Assembly: GCA_013396995.1 (NCBI GenBank)
Contig: VWZP01007940.1
Span: forward strand, 434,001-498,000
From: Dicaeum eximium
Lineage: Eukaryota; Chordata; Aves; Passeriformes; Dicaeidae
DNA: 64,000 nucleotides
Reading direction: 5' to 3'
Shown: piece by piece, positions 1 through 12,187 of the stretch
Layout: each line of letters opens with the position of its first letter
Numbering within the stretch: the stretch's first letter is position 1
Translations under genes and position numbers: made by a program
Notes under the pieces: model-generated
The model's database searches: none
Told to the model about the DNA's origin: nothing
Seen by the model: the letters and a program-made list of their open reading frames with translations, nothing else

Positions 1-947
1 CTTAAAATACTGAAACTCTTTTGAAATTAGATTAATTCACAACTTAATTCAGTGTGTGCTTTAGTGCTGGTGTGTAACAACAGATCAATTATGTAAGTTT
101 ATATTTATTTTCTTCTTTTGTCATGTGTGGTTTTGTTCATGAAAGTCTATTGTAAAGTTGCAAAAGAAAATGAAAAAGGGACAAATAGCAGGAGACAGAA
201 AATTGACTACTTCACTTAGATATTAAAATGAATAGCAGTCAGGGAGATTTCTATGTACCAGAATAAAGCATAAAGTGAGTGACAGATTTTTGATGTGCTA
301 AAATTCAACTGTATAGCTTTCATATAATTGCATTTTAGCCAGACATACATTAGGAAGAATAGTCACTAGGCTGAAAATGGAATATGTTTATTTGACAGCT
401 TAAGAGGCATATGAACCCCTAGAAGCCTTTCAATTTAGCCTGAATCTTGCAATATTTGATCTCTAACATAGATCAGAGGCCAACATGTGAACACTTCAAT
501 CTCTACAAATACAGGTACAATTTACACACCTGTTGATATATGGGACACCGAATCTGTTCTCTACTAGAGGCTATAGATGTTAAGAAAATATTCTCAATTA
601 TGAATTACATTTTGTTTCTGTAATGTCATAGAATGAATAAATTTTAATGGGAGTTCTGGATATTTTTTGGTTCAATAACCCCTGCTTGCTCTTTGCACTA
701 CAGCAAGCTGACCAGCATTGTCAGTTGTATTTTGAATATCACCAGGTACAGACACTCCATGAATTTCTACATATCTTGTACCAGTGTTTAATCATCATCA
801 CATTAAAAAAAAAAGGGAAAAAAAAAAAAAGTGCTTCTTCCCATGTTTCAAAATTATTTATTGTATTTCATTTTTTGCCTGTTTCTTTTTACCAGTCACT
901 GGGGAATCTTGAGGAGTGTGATGTGACTTCTCTACTCTCCCTCTCAG
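1..947. other. AT-rich non-coding stretch
   Basis: I see no gene here. The sequence is AT-rich unique DNA with short A-runs around 805-830. The open frame at 647-964 runs through those A-runs and has no recognisable domain or splice context. Confidence 0.6.
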
Positions 948-1780
948 ACATTTATACACATTGATAAGATCTTCCTGAACTTTCTCTTCTACAGACTGAA
1001 CACTCTCACTGTGTCCTCATGTGTCAGATGCCTCAGTCACTTAATGATTTTTGCAGCCTTGCACTGGACCTACTCCAGTATATCCTGTTGTCTTATACTG
1101 GAGAGCCCAGCACTGGAAACAGTGCTCCAAGTGTGTCAGCAGTGCTGAGCAGTAGGGAGGGATCACCTCCCTTGCCTTGCTGGCAGTGCTCTTCCTAATG
1201 CAGCCCATGTTGTTATCATCCCTCTTTGCTGCAAAGGGACATTGCTGGCTCATGTTCGACTCAATGTCCAGCAGAGCCCCAGATCCTCCTCTTGAAAGGT
1301 GATTTCTGGCTGGATGACACTTGCCCCCCACCTCTATGCTCCCCAGATGCAGAACTGTGAATTTCTGGTTCTTGAACATCTTGATATTCCTGTCGGCTCA
1401 TTTCCTCAACTTGCAGAGGTCCCTCTGAATGATGGCACACTCATCTCATTTATCAATGCTTCCCTCCAGTTTTGCATCACCTTGCTGAGGATACACTGGA
1501 TAGCCTTGCTATCATTCCCTGGGCTTTGCTGTTAATTACTTGATGCTACTGATCATAACCCTCTGGCAGCAGCAGTTCTGTCAGCAGCTCCACATAAATG
1601 TTCTTTCACATGATCTGCAATCCCTCTGTTTATTAGTGAGGATTTTATAGGGAAACATCTTTAAAAGCTTTACTACAGTCAATATAATCAACACCCACTG
1701 CTCTCCATGCATCCACCAAACCAGTCATTTACAAGGCTCTCAGGTTCTTTACCACTCTCTTAAATGAGTTTTTTCCATAA
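948..1780 (-). mobile_element. CR1 LINE fragment, ORF2 C-terminal half, decayed
   Basis: On the minus strand this matches the CR1 ORF2 region after the reverse transcriptase core. The broken minus frame at 1041-1379 has the family's typical succession: an N-M-S-Q-Q-C motif, then a G-C-I-R-K-like stretch, then a basic R-E-V-I-P-P-Y segment. The stretch 1370-1540 corresponds to the CR1 part just downstream of the RT palm. From about 1540 to 1780 the match continues with small deletions. The 3' terminal octamers are missing at the low-coordinate end, so the copy is truncated at both ends. Frameshifts and stops show it is old and inactive. The family call is from recognition of CR1 sequence; the subfamily is not assigned. 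Confidence 0.85.
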
Positions 1781-4734
1781 ATTATTGCTGCTTTTCTACT
1801 GAGATGCACAGACATTGCCAGATCTTTGCTTAATTATGTGAACACAAATCTAAGATGCTTAAAGGTAGCATCCATATTAAAGTAGGCTTGTGAATCTGAG
1901 AAAAATAATACCTAAGAGGATGCTTGAAATGGGGGCTTGGGAGCAACCAGGAAGCAGTTTATGGAAAACAAATTTCCCATAGCATAGCAGATCCAAGAAA
2001 AAGAGTTTGTGGGATAGTTCTGGAAAGGATAATGTGAGCAATACTTGGGCACCATCTGTTATTGGTAGGGGGCAAAATAAATTATTAGGCCAGAAAGATG
2101 GAAAGAAGTACCTGAAATATCAGAAAAGACATATACTTTGTCAAAGAAAATGCATATCTATAATGATTGCCATCAACTAAAAAAGAAAGAAAACAAAAAC
2201 CACCAGAACCCAAAACAACCCAAACCAAAATCAAGCAAACAGAAGAAGGATTTATGCCTTATGTCAGGCATAAGAGTTTGATGCATGATCACTGCCTCTT
2301 ATTAAATCACCATCTCAAGGGATGGAATCAGATTACTATTAATTGTCTCTTTGACATGGCATGGAAAATATCCACAGGTTGCTGGATTTTTCTGGCAAAA
2401 TTGGTGAAAATTTGACATTTGCTTTGGGTATTTTTTGCTTCAGCAGATATATGTGTAATCTTCTTAGTTAGCAAGGGCAGTTTTTTTTTTTTAATTGTTT
2501 CCCTGCAATTTTCACTGATAATAAAGATATTTACAATGCAAGTTATTTGCATGATGGCAATTACAATAAGGAGTAGTAAAGTAATAAAAATATAATGGCC
2601 AAATAAAATACTGTAAATAGTGGTAAAGTTATCTATTCAAAGTCCATAACAATAAGAAAAAAATAAATAATGTATGATAGTAATTACAATCTCAGGGGCA
2701 TCCAGACCAAGTTAGTAATAATAACTTTGCCCATAATTGTGAATGCATCTTCTGCTACTGTAAATATTCTTATCACATGACTGTATTTGGTAGACAGTTT
2801 TGCCATAAATTCTGCCTAGCAGTCTAAATGCATGTATAATACATGTACCACGTGTTAAATCTTACAAAGCATATCCTAAATGTATTTATAGAAATAAAAT
2901 AAACAAGGGAAACTGCACAAACATTAAGTATCTCTCAACTTTCATAGTTACATCAATAGCAAGATCTAAACACACAACCTGCCAAATTAATTCCTAGTGA
3001 ATCCTTGTGTCTTGATTATCGATAGGGTCTGAGGATTGAGAAGTTTTCTACCTGAAATGAGAGTGAATTATAAAGAAAGTTATCTATCACAATACAAGGG
3101 GATAAAACACATTGATGTCTTGTAGAAATGAATAAAAATGCAGACAGATGCCAAAGAGCAGGTAGGAAGATATCAATTGTGCCTTAGTGGTTGAAAGTTG
3201 AGGTTCTGGACAGCATCTGGATGGACCTACATCAAATGTACTGAATTCCAGGAACTGTCATGGCAGCTGGGAAGAGGCATTGGTGGAGATCAGAAAAAGC
3301 TTTGAGAGAGAAACTCAGCTTGGGAAAAATTATGAGCTTTATAGCATTTCTTCAGGATGTGGCTGAACTGAAGCAAGTGCATGTAAATTTGGGCCTTATT
3401 CTGAGAGTAGGCACATGATCTTTCATAGAGCATGCACAACACAAGCAACAATTTTCTAATCTGCAGTAAACTGCAGGAGCAGGAAAGGTAGGGCATACTC
3501 CCTGTCTACAATAACCCATTCCTTCTCTACCTCTCCATCCTTGTAACACAGCGCAAAGAAGCTGAAGAGGAAAATATGGCAAGATGGAAATCCAGGTAGC
3601 AAAACTGATCATCATTGCTGATTTCTCCAAACTCTTCTAGACATTTTGGTTTTTCTCACAAAATTCATTGTGCTTTTAGGGTGTTTATTTAACCTTTGTT
3701 TTTCTTGTTTTATTTAGAACTATGGTTTTATTTTTGCTTTGATTTGCATATCACTGTGGTGCTTGCATGCCCACACTAGTAAACTACTCTTCTTAAATGG
3801 ATTACTTTACTGAACTTTCCTGTTTTATAAAGCTCTTACTTTTATCCATTAAATTTAGAGAAAGGAAAAGCTAAAATATTTAGTTGAAATACAATAGTAA
3901 ATGAAGCAATTCACCAAACCTACCAAAGTGCTGCCTGATTAGTCAAAAATAGTTAGCATAAAGAGACACAATAAAAATCACTACCCATATCAGCATACGA
4001 ATCAATATGGTACCTATATAAAAATCAATTAGTTCCTCTCAATCCACAAAATTAATCAGGGGCAGAATGGCACTTACTTCACTTAAGAGATGCACTGAAT
4101 GTTCAGAGAGAGTAATTTTGAGCAGCCAGAGTGTCCAAGCAATTACTCTTCAAGACTGTGAGACATGGAGGTAACAGTACTTGGCCTGCCTTTTCCTTCA
4201 GCTTTCTCCAACAGTGGTGCTCTCTGCTTGCAGGTCGAGCTCACTTATCTACAGTCTTTCCTAGCTTTAGAAATATGCCATAAGAGAAATGTTTTTCATA
4301 CATCAGCTTCCAAGCTATTTTGAAAGCAAGATTTTTGTCATCTTCTGTTTTCCAGATGCTCATTTTCAGTCAATACAAGCAAAATGAAAGGTTTACAGCT
4401 CTTTAAACTGTAGGAAGTTATTTTCATATGTACCAGAAATAATGTCTACTGCCAAGAAAACTGGGGAATTAAGGGACATCTGGTGTCTTTGGTTCTTCCT
4501 TTTCAGTGTTTCCCATTATAATTACCTGGCCCTCCTGCTGAATGCAGAAGAATTAAGAAGAAACAAAGTCATATATAATTTTGGTTCTTCGGATTTATCC
4601 AGAGAAATAGATTTTGTCTAGAATGTAGGTATAAAATAGAGTTCAATATGAAAATCTTGGATTTAGGTTGAAGCAGGAAGCCAGAAGTGGTACTAATTCC
4701 AATGGTCAGCATCTTTACCAGTATGACAGGCACT
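1781..4734. other. AT-rich non-coding stretch
   Basis: I see no gene or recognisable repeat. Short open frames (for example 2167-2415 plus and 3352-3630 minus) have no domain and no support. Confidence 0.55.
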
Positions 4735-5172
4735 GAATCACAGAATCACACAATGAGCTGAGTTGGACAGGACCCACAGGGATCATCAAGTCCAACTTTT
4801 GGCCCTGCACAGGACCATCCTAAAGAGTCACACCATGTGCCTGAGATCATTGTCCAGATGGTTCTTGAACTCTGCCAAGCTGGGGCTGTAACCACTTCCC
4901 TGGGGAGCCTGCTCCAGTGCTCAATCACCCTCTGGGTGAAGAACCTTCTCCCAGTATCCAAACTTTGACACAACTTCATGCCATTTCCTTGAGTCCTGTC
5001 ACTGGTAACCACAGAGAAGAGACCAGTACCTGTTTTTCCTGGTTTTCCATGGGAGTCATCTACAGATGTGATGCAAAAGCTTTTGTGTAACTTCTCCTCT
5101 TCCCCTCACATGGAAGTTGTAGACTACAATGAGAGGTCCCCTCAGTCTCCTCTCCTCCAAGCTGAACAAAAG
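4735..5172 (-). mobile_element. CR1 LINE 3' end fragment
   Basis: The low-coordinate end carries degenerate copies of the CR1 3' terminal repeat (reverse complement of ATTCTATG-like octamers, near 4735-4755). The 3' untranslated segment about trimming to the nearest conserved block follows. The minus frame at 4746-5012 contains the CR1 ORF2 C-terminal signature FFTQRVIEHWSRLPREVV. The match fades at about 5172 in the antisense of the 'LFSLEEKR' part. It is 5' truncated, as is usual for CR1, and carries frame breaks. No target duplication is evident. Confidence 0.92.
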
Positions 5173-8100
5173 ATCTGATTCATGTAACATTCATGTAATG
5201 TATAAAGTAGTGCCATGGGAACTGGGGACCTGAGGTTTGCTACTGCTATTCTTACTTGCTGAGAGCTGGTACAGAGGGATGCCAGGAAAATCTTGCACAA
5301 GTGAAGTTCACAGTTTTCCTATGATAAAGGGTATCTGCATTTTTTTCTTGTTCCCCAGTCCTCCCTCCACTCCTTGCTGATGCAATCTCTGCCACAAACA
5401 CTGAAATCTGGAGTGCCTGTGAGGGAAGTCCACCCCTCCTGGACAGTCAGCTCACACGAAACTGTGGCCAGAGTAGTATACCTGTGGCAGGGGAGATCTC
5501 TCAGAAGACTTCCAACAACATAACTAGAGGAAAACCCAAAAAGGCTTTCCCTAGAACCAAGAAGGAACTCATGCAATTGGGTTGCACCAGTTGCTGGCAC
5601 TACTAGAAAGAGCAAAAGCAGCATTTCTGTCTGGTTCCTTGGAGTCATCATGAGGAACTGATGACCAGCATGTTTAGAGTTAAGAGCCATTCAGCACAGA
5701 AATTTCCAGCAGGAATTACTTTCCACTTTTCTTCCCTGTGCCATTGTAATGCAGCAGGCTGTCTAGCTTTCAATTATTGCCTGGCCACAGGGAGCACAGA
5801 AAATGGGTAAAACAAGAAGAAACATTGCCCTCAGTGAAAACTTTACTAGAAGGAGACCAATCATAATATTAGTCTGCATGCAGGATTCTTGCTTTATTGT
5901 CTTAACAGAAGTACCTCTTAAACTAACTCTTAAACAACAAAATATATGTATAATTCTGAGGTCTGACAATAGGTGTATCTATTATTCTCATGAGTGGTTG
6001 TGATGTCGTGATAGAGGAAGGCATTCGCAAGTACCTAGGTAATTTAGGAACATACATTCCATTGTCTTTTTCTTTCTTTGCTCAATTTTGTCTAAATAAT
6101 TTTGAAAACTACATTCAGTTAGGCTGCAGGCAAAATTGGCTAGAAATAGTAAAGAGAAAAAGGCCAACTAAAACTCAAAAATAGGATAATATTAAAAAAA
6201 TGAAGTGGCAAGATTTTAAAAGTCTTTGATAAAGAGACTGTAATAACTACTGCTTTGCAGGAGTCAATGTACATGTCTAAGGATACTAAGGAACTATCTT
6301 AGGAATTACTGTTCATTTACTGTAAGGATGGATTAAAATTGCAAATGTTACTGTGTCAAATGGCTTATTTAATAATTTACCTTCCTTGCTTCACAGTGAA
6401 AAAGAGACATTTTCTGTTAAGATAAAGGGTGATGAAAAGGTTTCATTGTACAGAGCGGTCAGTATAGAGGAAATCAGTACCTCTGAGTAAATAGACAGGT
6501 ATTTCATTATTTATCTACATCTAGTTTTTGGCAATGCAAAATCATATGCTTTCATCTCTGTTGTTCATCTTTTTTTGAAAGATAAATACATGACCTTTAA
6601 ATCTCCAGACTCTTTGAGAGAGGACAATTTAGAATACAATATGAAAGAAATTACATTATATTTACATTATATTTACCATATTTCTACCAGGACAAATTGC
6701 TCAAAGAGGCTTGTGCAAATTTTGCCCTAATTTTTTAATCTTACTGAAATGTAATTATACCATCAAATTGGATTAATATATTTTTCTTTTATTTTGCTCT
6801 CTACTTTGTGGGCCAAAATAATACTATATTCATATAAATAAATTGTCTACATGTGCATTTGCACTGGGTAGCTTTTTTAGCAAAATTCTTCTTTGGAACA
6901 AGTAGAAATCCACATCAGTGGCCTCAGAGCAAAAGTAACTATTAACCACATAGTTGACATGCTGTGTAATAACAGTGGTGTCTCTCAGTGGGGATATATC
7001 AGGAAGCTGTAGGCTACTTCACCCCTCCTGCATACTAAGCATATATTCATGAGGACTTAGGGCAAAGAAAGTAGTGCTCTTTAAAATCATACCCTACCTT
7101 TCTCCTTGCTGATTCTCCCTGCATATTTCTCTAGGAAGACTCAAATCCTCTTTGCTGTGGAGTCCCACAGCAGGTTTGTGTCAACTTCAAGTTAAGTTAC
7201 ATGACTGATATTGAAGATTGTTAGCTTCATAGAAGGAGACAGATGTAATTTGAAATTAGAATAGAAAGATTATTAATGAGAATTAAAGTTCCGCCTCAAA
7301 AACCCTTGTCATATTAATTTTCTGTAAATATTGTCTCTACTCAACCAGTGAATTCTGCTGATTTAACATCTTGAAAAAGAGAATGCTGGGGGAACAGAGG
7401 ACAGATTCTGGAACATGAGAAGGAAAGAAATAAAACTATATTTTGAATTAATTGAAATTCAACATATTATCTTAGAGAAGTTTTGAATAACCCTGCAGAC
7501 TTCTGTTTCTTTATCTCATTTGTCCTGAGCTCATGTAATTTATTAGCTGTTTAAGCATTGTCTGGAAACAAATCACTGCATGAGAACAAACCCTAGACCT
7601 GTATCTGTCCAGGATTTGCGTTATGGAATGTGTTGATATATGTGTACATGCATACATACACATATATAATGATCTACTGATGCTTAGTCTAATTTTTGGT
7701 TTTGTTTTAACATCTCCTTATATATCAGTAAGAGCATAGGAACATGGAGTGTTGCAGAGGAGGAAAGCACCACAAATTCCCTCTATGTTTCAATAGGATG
7801 TCTGTCTTCTCTGTGACTAAAAACATTTCTGCCATGTATAAAACTGTGTCATCTATTCACTGTGCTCCTCATATTGGCTGCTTGAAGTACTAAAATTCTA
7901 AGACACTGCAGTAATGCAATAAAAAAGGTTGGGGTGTCATGGTTGTTCTTTCTAATTTATGAAATTATTTGTAAGTCTGGCACTGATTTAGAGTACCTGC
8001 AGTCCTCAAAGGTAGCAGGACATTATGTAGTGCAGATTTTTTCCCATGGGTAGTACACTTACTTATTTTCATAATAAAATAATTAATGATAGATTCATAA

Positions 8101-8532
8101 TTCTCAAGAGATACGCTCTTTTTATTTGCTTTAATTTTTACAATATTTTGTGCTCTTAAAGCTTTACTCTTACACTGGTTCGAGCAGTTTTATTTCCACT
8201 AGGTGGAGCATTGTTATCGCACCAGAATTTTTTTTACATTAGAAAGATTCTTGTGAAGTCAAAGAAGAGAAAAAAAGAGATTGAGCTGGAGAATTTGGAT
8301 CTGGATCTAGATAAGTTTTTGTGAAGCGTGTGATGGTTAAACTATGCAAACATCTGTATTCCAATGCAGTTTGATTGGTCTGCCTCCTTATCTTGTGAAC
8401 TCTTTCTCCCTAGTTTATCATTATCCTTTCAGGCTTTGACTAAAAAACTGAACAATTTAAGGTAAAATACATGAGGTTCTTTGACAATCTCACCAGAGGA
8501 AGTGCAGGGGCAGGCATCACTTTTTTTGCTCT
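5173..8532. other. Non-coding stretch with one unexplained open frame
   Basis: Mostly AT-rich unique DNA. The minus strand has a 123-codon open frame at 5319-5690. Its product would have a hydrophobic leucine-rich segment near residue 25 followed by a cysteine-containing tail. I do not recognise it, and no family motif is visible. A short direct repeat of a TTACATTATATT unit lies near 6652-6676. Nothing else is supported. Confidence 0.45.
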
Positions 8533-8809
8533 CATGACCAGTGACAGGACTTGAGGGAATGGCTTGAAACCGAGTCAGGGGAGGTTTAGGTTGGGTATCA
8601 GGAAAAGCTGTTTCACCAAGAGGGATGGAACAGGCTCCCAGGGAAGTGGTCACAGCACCAAGCCTGTCAGAGTTCAAGCAGCATTTGGACAAAACTCTCA
8701 GGCATGTGGTGCAATCCTTGGGGTGTCTGTGCAGGGCCAGGAGTTGGTTTAGATGGACCTGATGGGTCCTTTCCAGTTAAGCATATTCTATCATTCTACG
8801 ATTTCTATT
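8533..8809 (+). mobile_element. CR1 LINE 3' end fragment
   Basis: This begins in the CR1 ORF2 C-terminus (a GRFRLGIRKSCFT-like block, then the W/R-L-P region as a degenerate open frame). It runs through the short 3' untranslated region to degenerate ATTCTATC/ATTCTACG octamers near 8785-8809, followed by an A-run. The orientation is plus because the octamers lie at the high-coordinate end. It is strongly 5' truncated and has no intact reading frame. Confidence 0.92.
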
Positions 8810-9646
8810 AAAAAAAAAAACTTAAAAAAAGAAAAAGAAATGAAAAACAAGGTGTTTGCTAAGGTGCAGATTTCTGTGCCTAAAGGATGGATTGGCAAAT
8901 TATTAAAATATCATGCTTTCGATTATATTTAGTGATTAGTTTAGTAAAATCCTAATGAATGGCATATCATTTGGGGTCTAACAAACTTCAAAGTGAGTAA
9001 ATTCAAAGATAAAAAATCGCTGCTAAGAGGTGCCTTTTTTGAAACTGGGGAAAGAATAAAAGTACCTTATAGAAGAATAGCCTGGCTGATGCTTCTCAGT
9101 TAGACAAAATATGGATATTCAGAGGCTTAAAGGATCACCATCAACTGTAACCTGACTCAGAAGCACAAAAGTGCTAAGAAAATTGCAACAAATGTGTGAC
9201 AAAACACCAATGCTATATTAAATTATAGCAAGAACTGTGTATCCATACTCATGGTTATCACTTTCCTCTTATGTTTTCAACACTACTCTTAGCTGAAATC
9301 CCACAAATAAAAGTGGTAGATCAGCTTTTTCTGATCTCTGATGAAGCTTCATATTCTGAAGAAAGCCTTGTTTACGCTTGTACCATTCCCTGATTTTCTT
9401 AATTGTTTATTTTTTTTCCTTAATTTTTAGCCAAGTATACAAGAAGTAAAACACTCTGCAGGTATGTAGCATTCTTCAGGTGTGTCCAACCTAACTCTTT
9501 GTCCCACAGGAAGGTACAAAAGGGTCTTCAGTGCTGCAGCTGTGTCAATACAGAATTTAAAATTTGAAATTCAGCTGTTACAGCTGAAGCAGGCAGTGTC
9601 TGCTATGCAAATGGGGACAACAGGCTTCTGCTTGTTAATAGTGGTC

Positions 9647-9651
<5 letters not shown>
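8810..9651. other. AT-rich non-coding stretch
   Basis: An A-rich tract at 8810-8850 follows the CR1 tail. I see no gene or other recognised repeat in the rest. Confidence 0.5.
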
Positions 9652-9710
<59 letters not shown>

Positions 9711-9740
9711 GTGTATGTGTAGGTATATATATATGTATAA
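9652..9740. repeat. Compound (TA)n-(TG)n microsatellite
   Basis: A pure TA/AT alternation covers about 9652-9694. It passes into a TG-rich part (9695-9720) and then a short second TA block (9721-9740). The open frames running through it (9482-9769 and 9649-9843) are tyrosine/isoleucine and cysteine/valine runs that come from the repeat itself and are not genes. Confidence 0.97.
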
Positions 9741-9900
9741 GCATCTACACCACACCAACAAATCAGTGAGCAAATATACACAAATTAGCTTAAAGGAAGT
9801 TAGCTCAGTGGTCAGTGGCAGTATAGACCTCAGCCTTGTTTAGCTGTCCAAGAAGGAATGAAGTGTCACTGGGGTACATCTGAAGGCTTGTGTTGATAAA

Positions 9901-9970
9901 GATTGAAGTCAGAAAACCACAAGGTCAAAGAAAAATTTTTTTTTGACCTTATGGCTTTCTGACTCCAACT
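9901..9970. repeat. Spacer-free imperfect palindrome, about 35 bp arms
   Basis: The symmetry centre lies between 9935 and 9936 (AAAAA|TTTTT). Reading outwards, 9903-9935 pairs with 9936-9968 with only four non-Watson-Crick positions (9930/9941, 9920/9951, 9916/9955, 9906/9965), and pairing weakens outside that. The core shared block is AAGGTCAAA / TTTGACCTT. There is no loop beyond the A/T centre. As DNA it could extrude a cruciform; as RNA it would form a near-perfect hairpin. No coding or known repeat family accounts for it. Confidence 0.9.
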
Positions 9971-12070
9971 GAGGGTGTAATTTACTCTGATGTCCATTGG
10001 AGAATACTTTGTCATGTCTGTGAAGTTCTAGATGTTTGATGCAGGTTCCAATGCTAAAGCTGAGTATCTTTTTGAAACTGGCTCTGTATGGCTCTTCTTA
10101 GGGTAAAAGTATAATAATGGAATAGAGAACATTAACAAACTAAGATGTAATGATTTCCAAACAGAAGCCATACAATTCACTAATTGCATTTCTCCTGCAC
10201 GTTCTTGTGTTGGTGGAAATGCTTCAAATATGTCTCAGAACAGGCAACTTTCACCTGCATTATGACTCTATGCATAACACAAGTCCACTCTGAGGGATGA
10301 CTGACAAGATTGTCAGCACTCTAAATATAACTTCTTTAGAGGCAGCAATATGTTGTCATCAAATAGTTGACACAGTAGTAGATACCAGATTAAAGTATTT
10401 TTTGAACTCCATGCATTTTCTGGGGTGCTAATTTCTACAATTCACCTGACAGCCTAGCATAACAGAGGGCTATTGAAAAGGCAAACAGCAAAATTTTCTA
10501 ATGGTTTCTTTAGTTAGGGTTTTGTAGCTCACCTAAATTGTCCCAAATTGCAGGAAAATATCTACTATATATTTTGTAAGTAGTAGCTGGGGAAAAAAAA
10601 AAAAAAGAGAACTAGATATAGATTGAATTCAAAATTAATGTTTTGCCAGATGAGAGAAGCCCAATGGGAAAAAGCTTTTCTGCAGCTATCCACAGAATAA
10701 AAAGGTTAAGAATACACAGCACTCCAGAAACTTGTTTAGTCCCCTGGCTTTCAAATCAATCATGCTATCAAATCAATAATATCATTTTTCTTTTTGTGAG
10801 ATCTAATGAATAACACATAGTAGGTGAAGGAAAACACTCCAGTTTCTGTAGCCAGTGGGATGCTGTATGCATAGTGTTTTGCTTGTTATCTAATGATAAT
10901 TTAGAGCTATTTTTTTTAGTGACATGGAATACAATTAAATCAATAAAATGTTTATGGGCTTTGTTAAAAGAGTGAAGGACCTTTCACCTATTGAAAAATG
11001 ACTGACATATTAAAAGTGTGAAAAGACAATAAGAAAATATACTGCCATTAATTTTTCTCTGAACCATTTCTAAATATGTCTTAAAATGTGTGAAATCTGT
11101 GTGATCTATCTGTTACCAGTTAATTTACATCATAAAGATAAGAAACCACATCAATAAATAGTATAAAAGAGTTAAGTCAAAGCCATTTTTTACGTAGAAT
11201 GACTAATCAACAAATTTTACTAATACAACTAATACAAATTTTACTATGAGGCTGAAGGATCAGGTAAGGCTGCTGAAAAGTGTTAAATGCTATAGCTTAG
11301 GGGGGACTATAATAGTCCTTCTTGCTTTAAAATATGACCTTATAGGCTATCTTAGGTGTGACTGAGTGTTGTCTATGGTGCAAACACTACCAGCAGTAGT
11401 GGTTTCTATTATCCTGGGCTCTAAGAGTACCCTACTTCATCCCAGCTCCATTCTGGAAGGAAAAACTGACTTATTTGTCCAGCTTCTCTCATAGAGACAT
11501 GAACTAGAAAAAGTGCAAGAACAAGAGAAATGTGTTCCTCCAGTAGGTCCTCTCTGGGATACAACAAGAACATTAATATTTCAGGACAACCTAGAGTCTG
11601 AGGACTGAATCATCATTGCCATTTTCCCTTTTCCTTCATCCACAGTTCACATAGATTTATTTATAGCTTATATTTCTGTTTCTATTTTAAAAAACCCCAA
11701 AAGTTACTCAGTCGAAGACATTTTCTGGTTTTAAATTCTGGGCATTTAATTTCAGAATTTTCATTCTTAAGCCCTTTACATTTCTATTTCCTCCTTAATT
11801 TAATCTTGATCAGGAATGTTTTCAGCTTTTAAGTGATGAGTACTTCAAAGAACAGGGAATAGTTTAATTGCCTCTGGGCCCCTGGTCATGGATCCTATCT
11901 CACTGGCAGGTGAAGGAAATGGTTGACAATGAATCAGACGTTTTTCTTGGAGGTGCTTTTGAGGCGAGGTGATGAAAGATGATGGTCAGAGAAGTCTTTC
12001 CATCTTAGTGCCTAAAACATGGGAATACGTATTTTTTCCTTTTCTTCTGGGAAAAAGAAAAGCCTTCTCC
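9971..12070. other. AT-rich non-coding stretch
   Basis: I see no gene. There is a small perfect palindrome (GGACTAT-A-ATAGTCC) near 11303-11318 and a short duplicated AATACAAATTTTACTA-like unit at 11205-11245. Otherwise it is unique AT-rich DNA. Confidence 0.5.
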
Positions 12071-12187
12071 TTCTCTTCTCTTCTCTTCTCTTCTCTTCTC
12101 TTCTCTTCTCTTCTCTTCTCTTCTCTTCTCTTCTCTTCTCTTCTCTTCTCTTCTCTTCTCTTCTCTTCTCTTCTCTTCTTCTCTTCC
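12071..12187. repeat. (TTCTC)n pentanucleotide tract
   Basis: There are 21 uninterrupted TTCTC units from 12071 to 12175, with degenerate units on both sides. The plus strand is pure pyrimidine and the minus strand pure purine. The repeat is open in most frames, giving false open frames at 11969-12301 on both strands (serine/leucine runs on plus, R-E-E-K-R runs on minus). Confidence 0.98.
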
